DNA from: Gammaproteobacteria bacterium
Lineage (GTDB): Bacteria > Pseudomonadota > Gammaproteobacteria > SZUA-152
Length of the DNA stretch: 57,317 nucleotides
Direction of reading: 5' to 3'
Assembly: GCA_013152545.1 (NCBI GenBank)
Contig: JAADGF010000029.1
Span: forward strand, 2,344 to 59,660
Shown: positions 44,426-53,303 of the stretch, in pieces
How the letters are laid out: each line of letters starts with the position of its first letter
How positions within the stretch are numbered: the stretch's first letter is position 1
Notes under the pieces: model-generated
Told to the model about the DNA's origin: nothing
The model's input: the letters and a program-made list of their open reading frames with translations, nothing else
Database searches by the model: none
Program-made: the position numbers and the translations under genes

Positions 44426-45919
44426 ATGCTTAATACCTTATATAAAAAACTCGCCGCCGCCTTGTTTGTTGTACTTAGCATTATCGGCGCCTGCTTACTA
44501 GTGCTGTACTTGTATTCTGCCGAAATGTACCAGCAGGAAGTTAATCAAAAGCTCAATACCTCTCTTGCTGATCACATTATTACAGAAGACCTGTTAATGC
44601 AGGAGGGCAAAATAAATCACGCCGCTCTGGATGAGATTTTTCACATGCTCATGGTAATAAACCCCAATATTGAGGTCTATTTATTAGATGTTGATGGCAA
44701 TATACTGGCCTACTCTGCACCCGACGAAAAAATCAAACTCTCACAGGTAAGCTTAACACCCATTAGTAGTTTTCTGGCACAACAAACCCCTCTCCCGATC
44801 AAAGGTGACGATCCGCGCCACTTAAACCGGCAAAAGGTTTTTTCAGTGGCAACCATTTCATCAAACGGCCCTTTGGAAGGGTATCTTTACGTTATATTAG
44901 GCAGCGAAGCATTTGATAGCGTAACGGAAATGATTCGTGGCAGTTACATTTTACAAATCAGCCTATTAGGCCTCGCCATCAGCCTATTGGTTGCCTTGAT
45001 CGCTGGTCTGAGCTTGTTTAGCTTACAAACCCGGCGTCTAACCTACTTGTCCACGGCTATGTCATGTTATTTAGATCAATCAAAAATTCCGACAATCAAT
45101 GCATCACCTATTCAAAACCGCTACCCATTGCCCGGTAAGGCTTCGGATGAAATTGACGCCCTGGGCCAAAAATTCAATGTTATGGCTGACAAGATCGATG
45201 CACAACTTGAAGAACTTAAGGCCAATGATGCCAAGCGACGGGAACTCATCGCAAATGTGTCTCATGACTTAAAAACACCGCTTACGTCGCTGCAAGGTTA
45301 CCTGGAAACATTGTCGCTAAAGGAAAACACGATTACTGCCGAGGAGCGTAAACGGTACCTCAAAATCGTCACCAGCCATAGTCAACGCTTAGGTCAGTTG
45401 GTCACTGAATTGTTTGAATTGGCAAAACTGGATTCTGTGGAAACCCTATTAAATGTTGAAGCTTTTTCACTGGGTGAGCTAATTCAGGACGTTGCCCAAA
45501 AATATCACTTGACAGCGAACCGAAAAAACATCAATTTAAACACCGAATTTGGTCAAGATGTACCGTTGGTATATGGTGATATAGGACTAATACAACGGGT
45601 CCTGGAAAACCTTATCGACAACGCTATTCGGTATACCCCTGGCGGCGGCACTATCACTTTGGCCTTAAGTAATAACCAAGACAATATTATCGTTAAGGTA
45701 ATCGATACGGGCTGCGGTATTCCCGAAGAAGAAATCCCTCATATCTTTAACCGTTTTTATCGCTCCAAAAGCAATGCAAATGAGAAAAGCTATAACTCAG
45801 GTTTAGGCTTAGCAATCACAAAACGTATTTTAAACCTACATGGCAGTAATATATCCGCCAATAGTCATATCAACAAAGGTACTACCTTTTCATTTCAATT
45901 ACCGGCCCGTAGCTTTTAA
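44426..45919 (+). CDS. Membrane sensor histidine kinase
   Basis: A 497-aa kinase, partner of the regulator seven bases upstream. Transmembrane helix 1 is at about residues 7-30 (ALFVVLSIIGACLLVLYLY) and helix 2 at about 168-190 (ISLLGLAISLLVALIAGLSL), with an intervening periplasmic sensor of about 135 residues. HAMP region, then HisKA with NVSHDLKTPLTSLQGYLETL. ATPase motifs are NLIDNAIRYTPGGG, DTGCGIPEEEI, FNRFYRS and GLGLAITKRIL. The ATG at 44426 is preferred to an in-frame TTG at 44384 inside the regulator gene. Confidence 0.92.
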   Translation: MLNTLYKKLAAALFVVLSIIGACLLVLYLYSAEMYQQEVNQKLNTSLADHIITEDLLMQEGKINHAALDEIFHMLMVINPNIEVYLLDVDGNILAYSAPDEKIKLSQVSLTPISSFLAQQTPLPIKGDDPRHLNRQKVFSVATISSNGPLEGYLYVILGSEAFDSVTEMIRGSYILQISLLGLAISLLVALIAGLSLFSLQTRRLTYLSTAMSCYLDQSKIPTINASPIQNRYPLPGKASDEIDALGQKFNVMADKIDAQLEELKANDAKRRELIANVSHDLKTPLTSLQGYLETLSLKENTITAEERKRYLKIVTSHSQRLGQLVTELFELAKLDSVETLLNVEAFSLGELIQDVAQKYHLTANRKNINLNTEFGQDVPLVYGDIGLIQRVLENLIDNAIRYTPGGGTITLALSNNQDNIIVKVIDTGCGIPEEEIPHIFNRFYRSKSNANEKSYNSGLGLAITKRILNLHGSNISANSHINKGTTFSFQLPARSF

Positions 45920-46001
45920 CCGAACATCATCAGTTGGACTACATGTATAGCGTACTCACCCTTTCAGTGAAGACGACAAAACAAACCATCACCCCTTATT
46001 T

Positions 46002-46910
46002 TTACACTCGCCATTGATTTAAGAAGGTGTCATAGAGCAATGGGGCAGCACTGGTTGCCCCCCGTATTTCGCAAATTGCTGCCGCAAATTGCAATGCCCG
46101 ATTAAGTGTCTCCTGCAACGGCCAACCATATACTGTGCCAGCAATCATGACTGCGCTAAAGGAATCCCCAGCACCAACGGTATCAATAACCGACGCCCTA
46201 ACTGGCGGCCCCTTGGTAACACCATCAGATGACACACAAAAAGCGCCCTTATCGCCTAGCGTCACGATCAATGTTTCCAATTGATATTCATCAAACAATT
46301 TTCTAGCATAGCGAATTAAATCCTGCGCATGCCAGTCTGAAAATTGCATCACAGTTGCCAATTCTTCGTCATTCAATTTGAGCCATTTTGCTCGAAAAAT
46401 TGATTGCATTATATGCTCCATGGTCCACCAGGGAGGCCGTAAATTAATATCCACAAAGGTGGCTGGCGTTAGATAATCAATCAATTGATTTAACATTTTT
46501 TGCGATGCAATGGTTCTTGTCAACAAGGAACCGTGATAGAGCAAAGGATTACTCCCTCCTTCCAAATGAGGAATTATTTGATCCGCATCAATATGGTCAT
46601 ACGCCTGATTCTCCTTAATCGTATAGGCAGGCTGGCCATTATTCAGGCTCACAGTAACTTGCCCGGTAGGAAAATTACGATTGACTTGAACGCCACGGGT
46701 ATCCATTCCCCAGTTCTGCATTGCGTCGAGCACCACGTTGCCCAATTCATCATCTCCGACACTGGTGACCATAAACGGAGACAAACCCAGCCCCTGTAAA
46801 TGCCAAGCAACATTAAACGGCGCTCCCCCCATTACCGAAGCGCCATCCGGAAAACAATCAAATAAAACCTCACCGACGATGATAGGCGAACCAGTGTTAG
46901 TGGAAAGCAA
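46002..46910 (-). CDS. PfkB-family carbohydrate kinase, probable fructokinase
   Basis: A 302-aa sugar kinase. N-terminal GEVLFDCFPDG is followed by the PfkB signature region MGGAPFNVAWHLQGLG. C-terminal DTVGAGDSFSAVMIAG has the catalytic aspartate of GAGD. The closest named subgroup by pattern is bacterial fructokinase. The start is a TTG at 46910, strongly supported by AAAGGAGG seven bases upstream. A GH100 invertase 5 kb away on the same strand would release fructose, which this enzyme could phosphorylate. No sucrose-phosphate synthase gene is in the window. Confidence 0.85.
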   Translation of the reverse strand: MLSTNTGSPIIVGEVLFDCFPDGASVMGGAPFNVAWHLQGLGLSPFMVTSVGDDELGNVVLDAMQNWGMDTRGVQVNRNFPTGQVTVSLNNGQPAYTIKENQAYDHIDADQIIPHLEGGSNPLLYHGSLLTRTIASQKMLNQLIDYLTPATFVDINLRPPWWTMEHIMQSIFRAKWLKLNDEELATVMQFSDWHAQDLIRYARKLFDEYQLETLIVTLGDKGAFCVSSDGVTKGPPVRASVIDTVGAGDSFSAVMIAGTVYGWPLQETLNRALQFAAAICEIRGATSAAPLLYDTFLNQWRV

Positions 46911-46983
46911 TAGTATCCTCCTTTTGTACTGCCTCTGTTATACAAAACAGCCAAGTGGCGGCGCATCTCGTCACCGTGCCAGA

Positions 46984-47060
46984 TATACCCATAACGTTTG
47001 AGATTCAGGTGTAAATGTGCATCATATTTATTTCATAGCAAGGCAAAACGACGCGTAATA
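46984..47060 (+). repeat. Family-1 repeat, left half
   Basis: TATACCCATAACGTTTGAGA, then CAGGTGTAAATGTGCATCATA and TTTCATAGCAAGGCAAAACG, to ACGCGTAATA. It matches the first half of the full element up to the central hairpin and then stops. Confidence 0.7.
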
Positions 47061-47113
47061 CAAGATTGTGGTGTGTATACCGTCACACAGTCTTGGTGAA
47101 TGTGTTGAAAAAA

Positions 47114-47803
47114 CTAAACTTGATTCGTCGTTAAACGGTAACCCAAACTGGATACAGACTCCAATTTCCAGTGCGTAGCCTGCTCCAAGAATAATTTTTT
47201 ACGTAAGCGGCTTATATGAATATCAACTGTTCGTGTACTTATTTCCGCGTTCCTGCCCCACACATTCGCTAATAAATCAGCACGCGTTCTTAATTGGTTT
47301 ATATTTTTAAATAGATACTGGGCAAGCTTAAACTCCTTTGGTGTTAACTTAATATCTTGTCCTTTGTAAGACAATTTATGTTGGCTACTGTCAACACAAT
47401 AATCACCGACATTAAGAATATTGTTGCTTGGAGGGGTAAATCGGGCACGCCGTTGCAAACTACTGATACGTGCCAGCAGTTCACTTGACTCCACCGACTT
47501 GGAAATATAATCATCTGCGCCTAAACGTAAAATTTTAGCGATATCTTCACTTGAATCACGGAAGGTCATAAAAATCACGGGGATTTCCCAGCCCAAATTG
47601 TTTCGTACCCAACGCAGGATGTCATCGCCGAGAATATCGGGCAACACCCAATCAATTATCAACAAATCGAATTGCTCATTATTGGCGTTATCAAGAAAAA
47701 TCTGTCCTTCCGGAAAAATTTTACAAGCATGCCCTGCTTTCTCCAGCCAAATCGTCATCAATCGCGCCTGACTGGGGTCATCCTCAATGATTGCGATATA
47801 CAT
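47114..47803 (-). CDS. Orphan OmpR-type response regulator
   Basis: A 229-aa regulator. The receiver has E7/D8/D9, phospho-acceptor D51 in LIIDWVLPDILG and lysine in ISKSVES, where the usual KP is KS. The winged-helix domain has KLTPKEFKLAQYLF and STRTVDIHISRLRKKLFLEQ. No histidine kinase is adjacent, so its partner lies elsewhere. It is monocistronic as far as can be seen, with a repeat fragment just downstream. Confidence 0.88.
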   Translation of the reverse strand: MYIAIIEDDPSQARLMTIWLEKAGHACKIFPEGQIFLDNANNEQFDLLIIDWVLPDILGDDILRWVRNNLGWEIPVIFMTFRDSSEDIAKILRLGADDYISKSVESSELLARISSLQRRARFTPPSNNILNVGDYCVDSSQHKLSYKGQDIKLTPKEFKLAQYLFKNINQLRTRADLLANVWGRNAEISTRTVDIHISRLRKKLFLEQATHWKLESVSSLGYRLTTNQV

Positions 47804-47955
47804 TCGTTTAGTTTAGTACAGACACATAAGCTTTACAAAATCGACACAACAGATTTGATCAAAACTCAACCAGCATCGAGCAAGCGGCCTAAAGAAAGAG
47901 TGAAATAATCCTTGCGATCACAGGGGTGTTTGGGCATCTCGGCTTTATCATCAGG

Positions 47956-49893
47956 TTAATCACCTTTCTGCTCTAAGCGTTCCCAACGCTCAAATGCCGC
48001 ATCAAGTTCGCGGTTTAACGCCTCCAAACGCTGAATAGTCTGCTTAATAATGACATCTGGTTGTTGGTAAAAACCGGTGTTGCCCATGCGTTGCTCGATA
48101 TCCTGTTTTTCCTTTTCCAGTACATCAATGGTGGATGGCAAGGATTCCAGGTCTTTTTTTTCATGATAAGATAACTTTTTGATTGCCGAATTGATTGCCG
48201 GCTTACTGTCAGCCGACTGATCCGCCGAATGGCTAGAATTCACCAGAGGTACCACAGACGCATTAGTCATAACAGGGGATGAGGATTGATGACGCGAAGA
48301 TTGCCGTACCCAATCGGAATAACCACCGACATATTCACCAATGTGGCCATTTCCTTCGAGCACTAAGGTACTGCTAACAATATTATCCAAAAAAGTCCGG
48401 TCATGGCTAACCAAAATCAAGGTACCGTCATAAGTGCTGAGCAACTCTTCCAGTAGTTCCAGCGTCTCCACATCCAAATCGTTGGTGGGTTCATCCAGGA
48501 TTAACAAATTGCCCGCTTTAGTAAATAATCGCGCCAACAACAAGCGATTCCTTTCCCCTCCAGACAGTGATTTCACGGGTGATTGAATGCGCCTGGGCAT
48601 AAATAAAAAATCCTGTAAATAAGCAACAACATGGCGTGTTCTGCCGTTGATAGTCACGGAATCGCCACCCAGTGCCAAATTATCAATAACGCTTTTTTCA
48701 GTATCTAATTGCTCCCGTTGCTGATCAAAATAAATAGCATTGAGATTCGTGCCAAGCGTTACCTTGCCCCTTTGAGGGGTTAATTGCGCTAATAACAGCT
48801 TTATCAGTGTACTTTTTCCAGCACCATTTTCGCCAATAATACCAATACGGTCACCACGTAGAATCGTGGTGCTAAAATTGCTAACGATATTGGTATCACC
48901 ATAACCAAACGATACATTTTCAAGTGCTGCTACAATTTTTCCCGACACCCCACCGGACTCCACTGCCATTTTGACACTGCCCTGCCGTTCTCTGCGATGC
49001 GACCGCTCGTTACGCATCGCTTTTAATGCTCGCACACGACCTTCGTTGCGCGTTCTGCGTGCTTTAATACCTTGTCGAATCCAGACTTCTTCTTTTGCCA
49101 GTTGTTTATCAAATTTTTTATTATGTAATGCTTCAATCTCTAATTGTTTTTGTTTTTCGTGTAAGTAACTGTCGTAATCGCCGGGGAAATCGGTTAGTGA
49201 GCCACGATCGAGTTCCACAATACGGGTGGCCAGATGTTGCAAAAAAGCACGGTCATGCGTAATAAAAATGAGTGCACCATTATAGGATAACAAAAATGCT
49301 TCCAACCACTGTATGCCTTCCACATCAAGATGATTAGTGGGTTCATCTAACAACAATAACTCAGGATCATTCACTAACGCTCTCGCCAATAATACACGAC
49401 GTTTCAGGCCGCCTGATAAATCAGCGTAGGGTTTTTGCAATGGCAAGCCCATTCGGGTTGCAATATTATTTACCTTGCTATCAAGACTCCACGCGTCGTT
49501 GTGCTCTAATTGCTCTTGCAGTTCCCCCAAGCGCTTCATTAATACCGTTTCATTGATATTGGGTTGGGTAAGCTGCTGAGAGACATGGTGGTATTCCACT
49601 AACTGAGCCCCCACATCAGCTAAACCACTGGCAATCACTTCGTAAACATCAAGCCCGTCATCCAGATACCCCTCTTGCGCCAAATAGGCTAACCTCAATT
49701 CAGGTTTTCGCCATACTGAACCACTATCGGCGGTATGCAGATTTGCAATTATTTTTAAAAGTGAGCTTTTTCCGGTGCCATTTCGCCCAATAACACAAAC
49801 ACGTTCAGCAACATCAAGCTGTAGGTCAATATGGTCCAGCAAGGGTTGATCACCAAAAGATAATGAGAGTTTTTCAATCTTAATAAGCGACAT
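47956..49893 (-). CDS. uup: ABC-F ATPase Uup
   Basis: A 645-aa soluble protein with two fused ABC ATPase domains and no membrane segment. Domain 1 has GRNGTGKSSLL, DLSGGLKRRVLLAR and LLLLDEPTNHLD. Domain 2 has GENGAGKSTLI, SLSGGERNRLLLAR and LLILDEPTNDLD. The linker has an arginine-rich run (KARRTRNEGRVRALKAMRNE), and a C-terminal coiled coil typical of Uup runs from about residue 575. ABC-F proteins act at the ribosome or, for Uup, on branched DNA. The first EQ-type Glu residues are intact, so ATP hydrolysis is expected. Confidence 0.92.
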   Translation of the reverse strand: MSLIKIEKLSLSFGDQPLLDHIDLQLDVAERVCVIGRNGTGKSSLLKIIANLHTADSGSVWRKPELRLAYLAQEGYLDDGLDVYEVIASGLADVGAQLVEYHHVSQQLTQPNINETVLMKRLGELQEQLEHNDAWSLDSKVNNIATRMGLPLQKPYADLSGGLKRRVLLARALVNDPELLLLDEPTNHLDVEGIQWLEAFLLSYNGALIFITHDRAFLQHLATRIVELDRGSLTDFPGDYDSYLHEKQKQLEIEALHNKKFDKQLAKEEVWIRQGIKARRTRNEGRVRALKAMRNERSHRRERQGSVKMAVESGGVSGKIVAALENVSFGYGDTNIVSNFSTTILRGDRIGIIGENGAGKSTLIKLLLAQLTPQRGKVTLGTNLNAIYFDQQREQLDTEKSVIDNLALGGDSVTINGRTRHVVAYLQDFLFMPRRIQSPVKSLSGGERNRLLLARLFTKAGNLLILDEPTNDLDVETLELLEELLSTYDGTLILVSHDRTFLDNIVSSTLVLEGNGHIGEYVGGYSDWVRQSSRHQSSSPVMTNASVVPLVNSSHSADQSADSKPAINSAIKKLSYHEKKDLESLPSTIDVLEKEKQDIEQRMGNTGFYQQPDVIIKQTIQRLEALNRELDAAFERWERLEQKGD

Positions 49894-49976
49894 CAGTTTT
49901 ATAAATTATCGTTAAAAACACCGCATCAGGCGCAGTGCAATTATTTTCAATCGTTACCCCCTGGCGGGGCGGCCAT

Positions 49977-50150
49977 AAGGGTCTGTAAAGCAATAACGTG
50001 AACATTTAAGCTTGTCTATCCTTGCGCAAAAGCTTACAGACAACGAGTATGCGCCCTGAAAAGAAGTGCCCTTGGGGTGTGTCCATTTCCGCGCCGTGAA
50101 GACGAAACGATTCCGGCATCTGTCCAACTTACTTTCTTTACAGACCCTAA
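49977..50150. mobile_element. Family-2 MITE-like element, short copy
   Basis: A 174-bp element with near-perfect inverted ends AGGGTCTGTAAAG and CTTTACAGACCCT. Internal blocks TTGTCTATCCTTGCG, AAGCTTACAGACAACGAGTA, CGCCCTGAAAA and GAAGACGAAACGATTCCG match the copy at 20403-20641. It has no coding capacity. It lies between uup and the HDOD gene. Confidence 0.75.
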
Positions 50151-50170
50151 CTGGCTGAATTAGGACTACT

Positions 50171-50303
50171 TAAACCTTGGTTTTAAACCAAGGTTTTAAT
50201 AAACCCGAGTTATTAACACCAGGGTTCTCGAAACCAGGGTTCTCAAAACCAGGGCTGCATGGGCTATGGGCTAGGCTGCATGAATCAGGACTGATGAATC
50301 AGC
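50171..50303. repeat. Degenerate 15-bp tandem dyad repeats
   Basis: Starts with a near-perfect hairpin AAACCTTGGTTT-T-AAACCAAGGTTT (50172-50196). Units of about 15 bases follow, each keeping an AACC..GGTT dyad (AACACCAGGGTTCTC, GAAACCAGGGTTCTC, AAAACCAGGGCTG). Then comes a duplicated ATGAATCAG. It lies between the family-2 element and the HDOD stop. No known function. The hairpin might serve as a transcription terminator for the HDOD gene. Confidence 0.5.
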
Positions 50304-50343
50304 GTTGGTAGCATCATGGGTAATTGAATTTGATCGGTGTCGA

Positions 50344-51171
50344 TCAAACACCTGACACAGACAGGAGTTCACCAGCCTCTGTTATTATCTGGTCGATTTG
50401 CCCAGCGGATAAAGCCAGCAGCTGTTGTAACTGGCTTGTAGATTCTAACACGGTTTCGGTTATTAACGGAGATTTGTTTTTATCAATGTCTGTTAACAGA
50501 CCATGAGCAAGCGACAATATGGCAATATCCCTTTCTTTTTCACTGTTGAGAGCCTGAAGCGATGGTCTATGGTGAAAGTTTTCCAATAATTCGATATGCA
50601 AGCGAGGCAATCGAAATTCCTCAGCAGCACGACCAGTAACTTCATCATGCGTAATATGAAACTCTTCCTGCTCCAAAATAGTCAGGCTTTTATGCTGCGA
50701 CACGGAGAGAACTAGAAGCTTATCATACGATCGTTGAAAATTAGCGGCTAATACCAGCATGCCAACGTCATGCACCAGGCCTAAAAACTCCAAATCATCA
50801 GTAACCGCCGGACAGCACTGCCGCGCGATTAGCTTGCATAACGTGGAAATATCCAACATATGATTCAAAATAGCCAACCCGGTGTCGCTATCGGCTGGCA
50901 ACAAAGAACGAATCGTGGCAGTGACAACTGCACTGCGAACACTTTTGAGACCTAACAACTGAATTGCAGTGGGAACATTAGTCACTTCTGCTGCACGGCG
51001 GTTTAAGGGGGAGTTGGCATAACGAATAAGCGTACTGGCAAGAAACGGATCATGCATTATTGCATTTTCCAGTTGTTTAAAATTCGGTGAGTCGCTATTA
51101 ACAATTTCCAATGCAACGGCGGCATAAGCAGAAGCCTTAGGCATTTCCAGTTGATTGATGCTAACGTCCAT
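50344..51171 (-). CDS. HDOD-domain signalling protein
   Basis: A 275-aa single-domain HDOD protein (a non-catalytic relative of HD phosphohydrolases). Core segments include LENAIMHDPFLASTLIRYANSP, VTNVPTAIQLLGLKSVRSAV, LGLVHDVGMLVLA and EEFHITHDEVTGRAAEEFRL. The HD pair is retained in LVHDVG, but the full HD-GYP set is absent. Family members act in motility, biofilm and c-di-GMP networks. A possible FliA promoter directly upstream supports a link with motility. AAGG lies ten bases before the ATG. It is monocistronic. Confidence 0.85.
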   Translation of the reverse strand: MDVSINQLEMPKASAYAAVALEIVNSDSPNFKQLENAIMHDPFLASTLIRYANSPLNRRAAEVTNVPTAIQLLGLKSVRSAVVTATIRSLLPADSDTGLAILNHMLDISTLCKLIARQCCPAVTDDLEFLGLVHDVGMLVLAANFQRSYDKLLVLSVSQHKSLTILEQEEFHITHDEVTGRAAEEFRLPRLHIELLENFHHRPSLQALNSEKERDIAILSLAHGLLTDIDKNKSPLITETVLESTSQLQQLLALSAGQIDQIITEAGELLSVSGV

Positions 51172-51190
51172 TATATTACCTTATTTATAT

Positions 51191-51217
51191 TTATCGGTAA
51201 CTACTCCACTTGCTTTT
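51191..51217 (-). promoter_or_regulatory. Putative sigma-28 (FliA) promoter of the HDOD gene
   Basis: On the minus strand AAAA-N15-ACCGATAA, against the consensus TAAA-N15-GCCGATAA (10 of 12 positions, exact spacing). It lies 20 bases before the HDOD start, where a transcription start is expected. Confidence 0.5.
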
Positions 51218-51373
51218 GACTTACCGGATTACCGCATCAAAATTTGGCATTGATACGCATAAACCTCGCGTATCTTCTTTATTTCTCGAACAAATCAAAA
51301 GCAAACTGAGTAGCTACTGTTAAGTTTAAAAAATTCCGCTGAATAATGATTCTGTTTTTAGCACGAAAGAAAC

Positions 51374-52750
51374 TTAAAAATTAATCGACTCGAAAACAGG
51401 TAATGCGCCGGGGTCTTCGAGCAATTGATGCGCGACGATCAAACCGGCCGCCGTCCATACTTGCTGATAATTGGATCGCCGCCCGATAAGTGTTCCCTTC
51501 TTGCCATCGTAATATTCAGGCCAGCCGTCCTTCATTAGTTTTTTGAATCCGATTTGCAAGGCCCGGTGTGCAAGATCATCGCGCCCATTACGGAGAGCGG
51601 CCCCTGAAAATGCCCATAACAAGCACGGCCAATGGCCACCGTTATGATATGACCAGGGAACATTTTTCGGATCACTACCCGTAGTATAGGCCCACTTCTC
51701 CCCTGTAACGGCAGGATAACAAATTTTCACAGGCATCTGTCCCACCAAATCATCCCAATGGGTGTCATACAAATTCATAATTTGCGTTGACTGGTCGTCA
51801 GTTGTTAGACCAAACATAATGGATAACAGATTTCCAAATACAAAAAACCGGAAATCCATACGCCCCGGTCCCAGGTTCCCCACCAGATAACCTGCATTTT
51901 CCGGAACCCAACCATCAATCCAGTCTGGAATGGTTTCGGGGTAAATATTTAACAAATTAACCGCATCATGGCCAAACTCTTCACTACGAAAACGATGAAT
52001 TTCATTTAAACGTTGCTGATCCAACCAATAATAGATGCGCACATATGACCTTAATGTTTGTAAGCGTTTTTTTGCCGTGGATAACAAGGCTTCATTGACA
52101 GCCACTGGCTTCAGCAACTCTATCGCAGTTTGCAACATACCGTAAAATAACGCTTGAATCTCGAGGGGATGACCATAAACCCCCATACGACGATCAATCA
52201 TAAATGAGGCATCAGGCACTAACATGGCGGGCGAGGTTTCAAAACTCTCCTGTAAATACATTTGCAACACCATGCGCATGCTGTCTTGAAATTTTTCACT
52301 GTGCGCCAACGCAATATCGCCAGAATTAACCACATAAGCACGCAACAGCAACATCCACCACATGGCCGAATCGACGGGCGCTACCCGGCCAATTGCGCGA
52401 TCACCAAAATCGGCACTCGGTTCGCCATTTACATCAGACTCTCGCGGCACCCGAAAACTGGCAGGCATCAAACCGACCGCTCGCTCGTGCCCGTCCATAA
52501 CCGACTGCTGCCCACGCAAATCGACCACTAAGTTCAAAAAATTACGCACAATCTCTGTTTCACCTTTCATCAGAAACACAAGTGCGCTTGGCACAAAATC
52601 ACGCACAAAACATTCTTCGTAATTTGGTGCCACGACACTGGTATCCAGTGCCGCCGCTGTGCCAACCGGCTTACCATGATGATACAGAATAGAACGGTTC
52701 AGCAAATCGTGTGCTGAATCTAAAACAGATTGAATGTAAGCAGAATCCAT
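51374..52750 (-). CDS. GH100 alkaline/neutral invertase
   Basis: A 458-aa cytosolic enzyme that hydrolyses sucrose to glucose and fructose. GH100 hallmarks run through the protein: GKPVGTAAALD, ECFVRDFVPSALVFLMKGE, GLMPASFRVPRESD, DFGDRAIGRVAPVDSAMWWM (catalytic Asp in PVDS), ASFMIDRRMGVYGHPLEIQA and YHNGGHWPCLLWAFSG. Its length matches cyanobacterial InvA. The family is best known from plants and cyanobacteria and scattered in proteobacteria, so transfer in the past is possible. No signal peptide is seen. The kinase at 46002-46910 could use the fructose. Confidence 0.92.
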   Translation of the reverse strand: MDSAYIQSVLDSAHDLLNRSILYHHGKPVGTAAALDTSVVAPNYEECFVRDFVPSALVFLMKGETEIVRNFLNLVVDLRGQQSVMDGHERAVGLMPASFRVPRESDVNGEPSADFGDRAIGRVAPVDSAMWWMLLLRAYVVNSGDIALAHSEKFQDSMRMVLQMYLQESFETSPAMLVPDASFMIDRRMGVYGHPLEIQALFYGMLQTAIELLKPVAVNEALLSTAKKRLQTLRSYVRIYYWLDQQRLNEIHRFRSEEFGHDAVNLLNIYPETIPDWIDGWVPENAGYLVGNLGPGRMDFRFFVFGNLLSIMFGLTTDDQSTQIMNLYDTHWDDLVGQMPVKICYPAVTGEKWAYTTGSDPKNVPWSYHNGGHWPCLLWAFSGAALRNGRDDLAHRALQIGFKKLMKDGWPEYYDGKKGTLIGRRSNYQQVWTAAGLIVAHQLLEDPGALPVFESINF

Positions 52751-53303
52751 AACAGTCCATTTGGTCGCAACATTATTTTAAGTAAACTAAATGCCATCTC
52801 TGACACTTAAACCAGCTAATCCTCACCCATCACATCTTAGTCCAATCACAAGAGCAATTCACAATCTATACCCATTTTTTCAACACAGCACCAAATTTAT
52901 GGTGAAAAACCGACCGATAAAGAGTATTTATTTTCAATCAACACGTCATATAACCACAGCAGTACCCAGGATTATCGCTGAATGCTGTTCCGATATTCCG
53001 GTTCAGCGGTAAAACATGCCGTACGGAAATGGGAAATACATGCAATACCCGCTTGTAATCATTCAGCAATTAATGGAATATGAGAAGCATACAGTGGTGG
53101 ATGAATGTCGCTGGTAAGTTAATAAACTTAAAGTGATCGATTTTTTAAAACGTTGTACGCTGTTATTCACCGCAAAATTCACTATAAACAACAACTGATT
53201 CAGGCAAATCTAGCGCTGGAAAACACACCATCGTCTCATTAGACACCCCCTTGTCAATTAGCGACCCTCTGATCACTCGGCATCCCAGCATGCACTCATT
53301 TTC
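52751..53303. other. Intergenic, nothing recognised
   Basis: About 550 bases between divergent invertase and dehydrogenase genes. It must contain both promoters. A 73-codon plus-strand frame at 52791-53012 has no ribosome-binding site or recognisable content. Traces of coding-like sequence around 53060-53230 could not be assigned. Confidence 0.5.

Noticed and set aside
50171-50260. CRISPR-like array
   Set aside because: The units are 15 bp, degenerate and without spacers, so they are tandem dyads rather than repeat-spacer DNA. No cas gene is nearby.
52791-53012. 73-codon plus-strand frame upstream of the dehydrogenase
   Set aside because: No ribosome-binding site, a composition like the surrounding spacer, and no recognisable motif.
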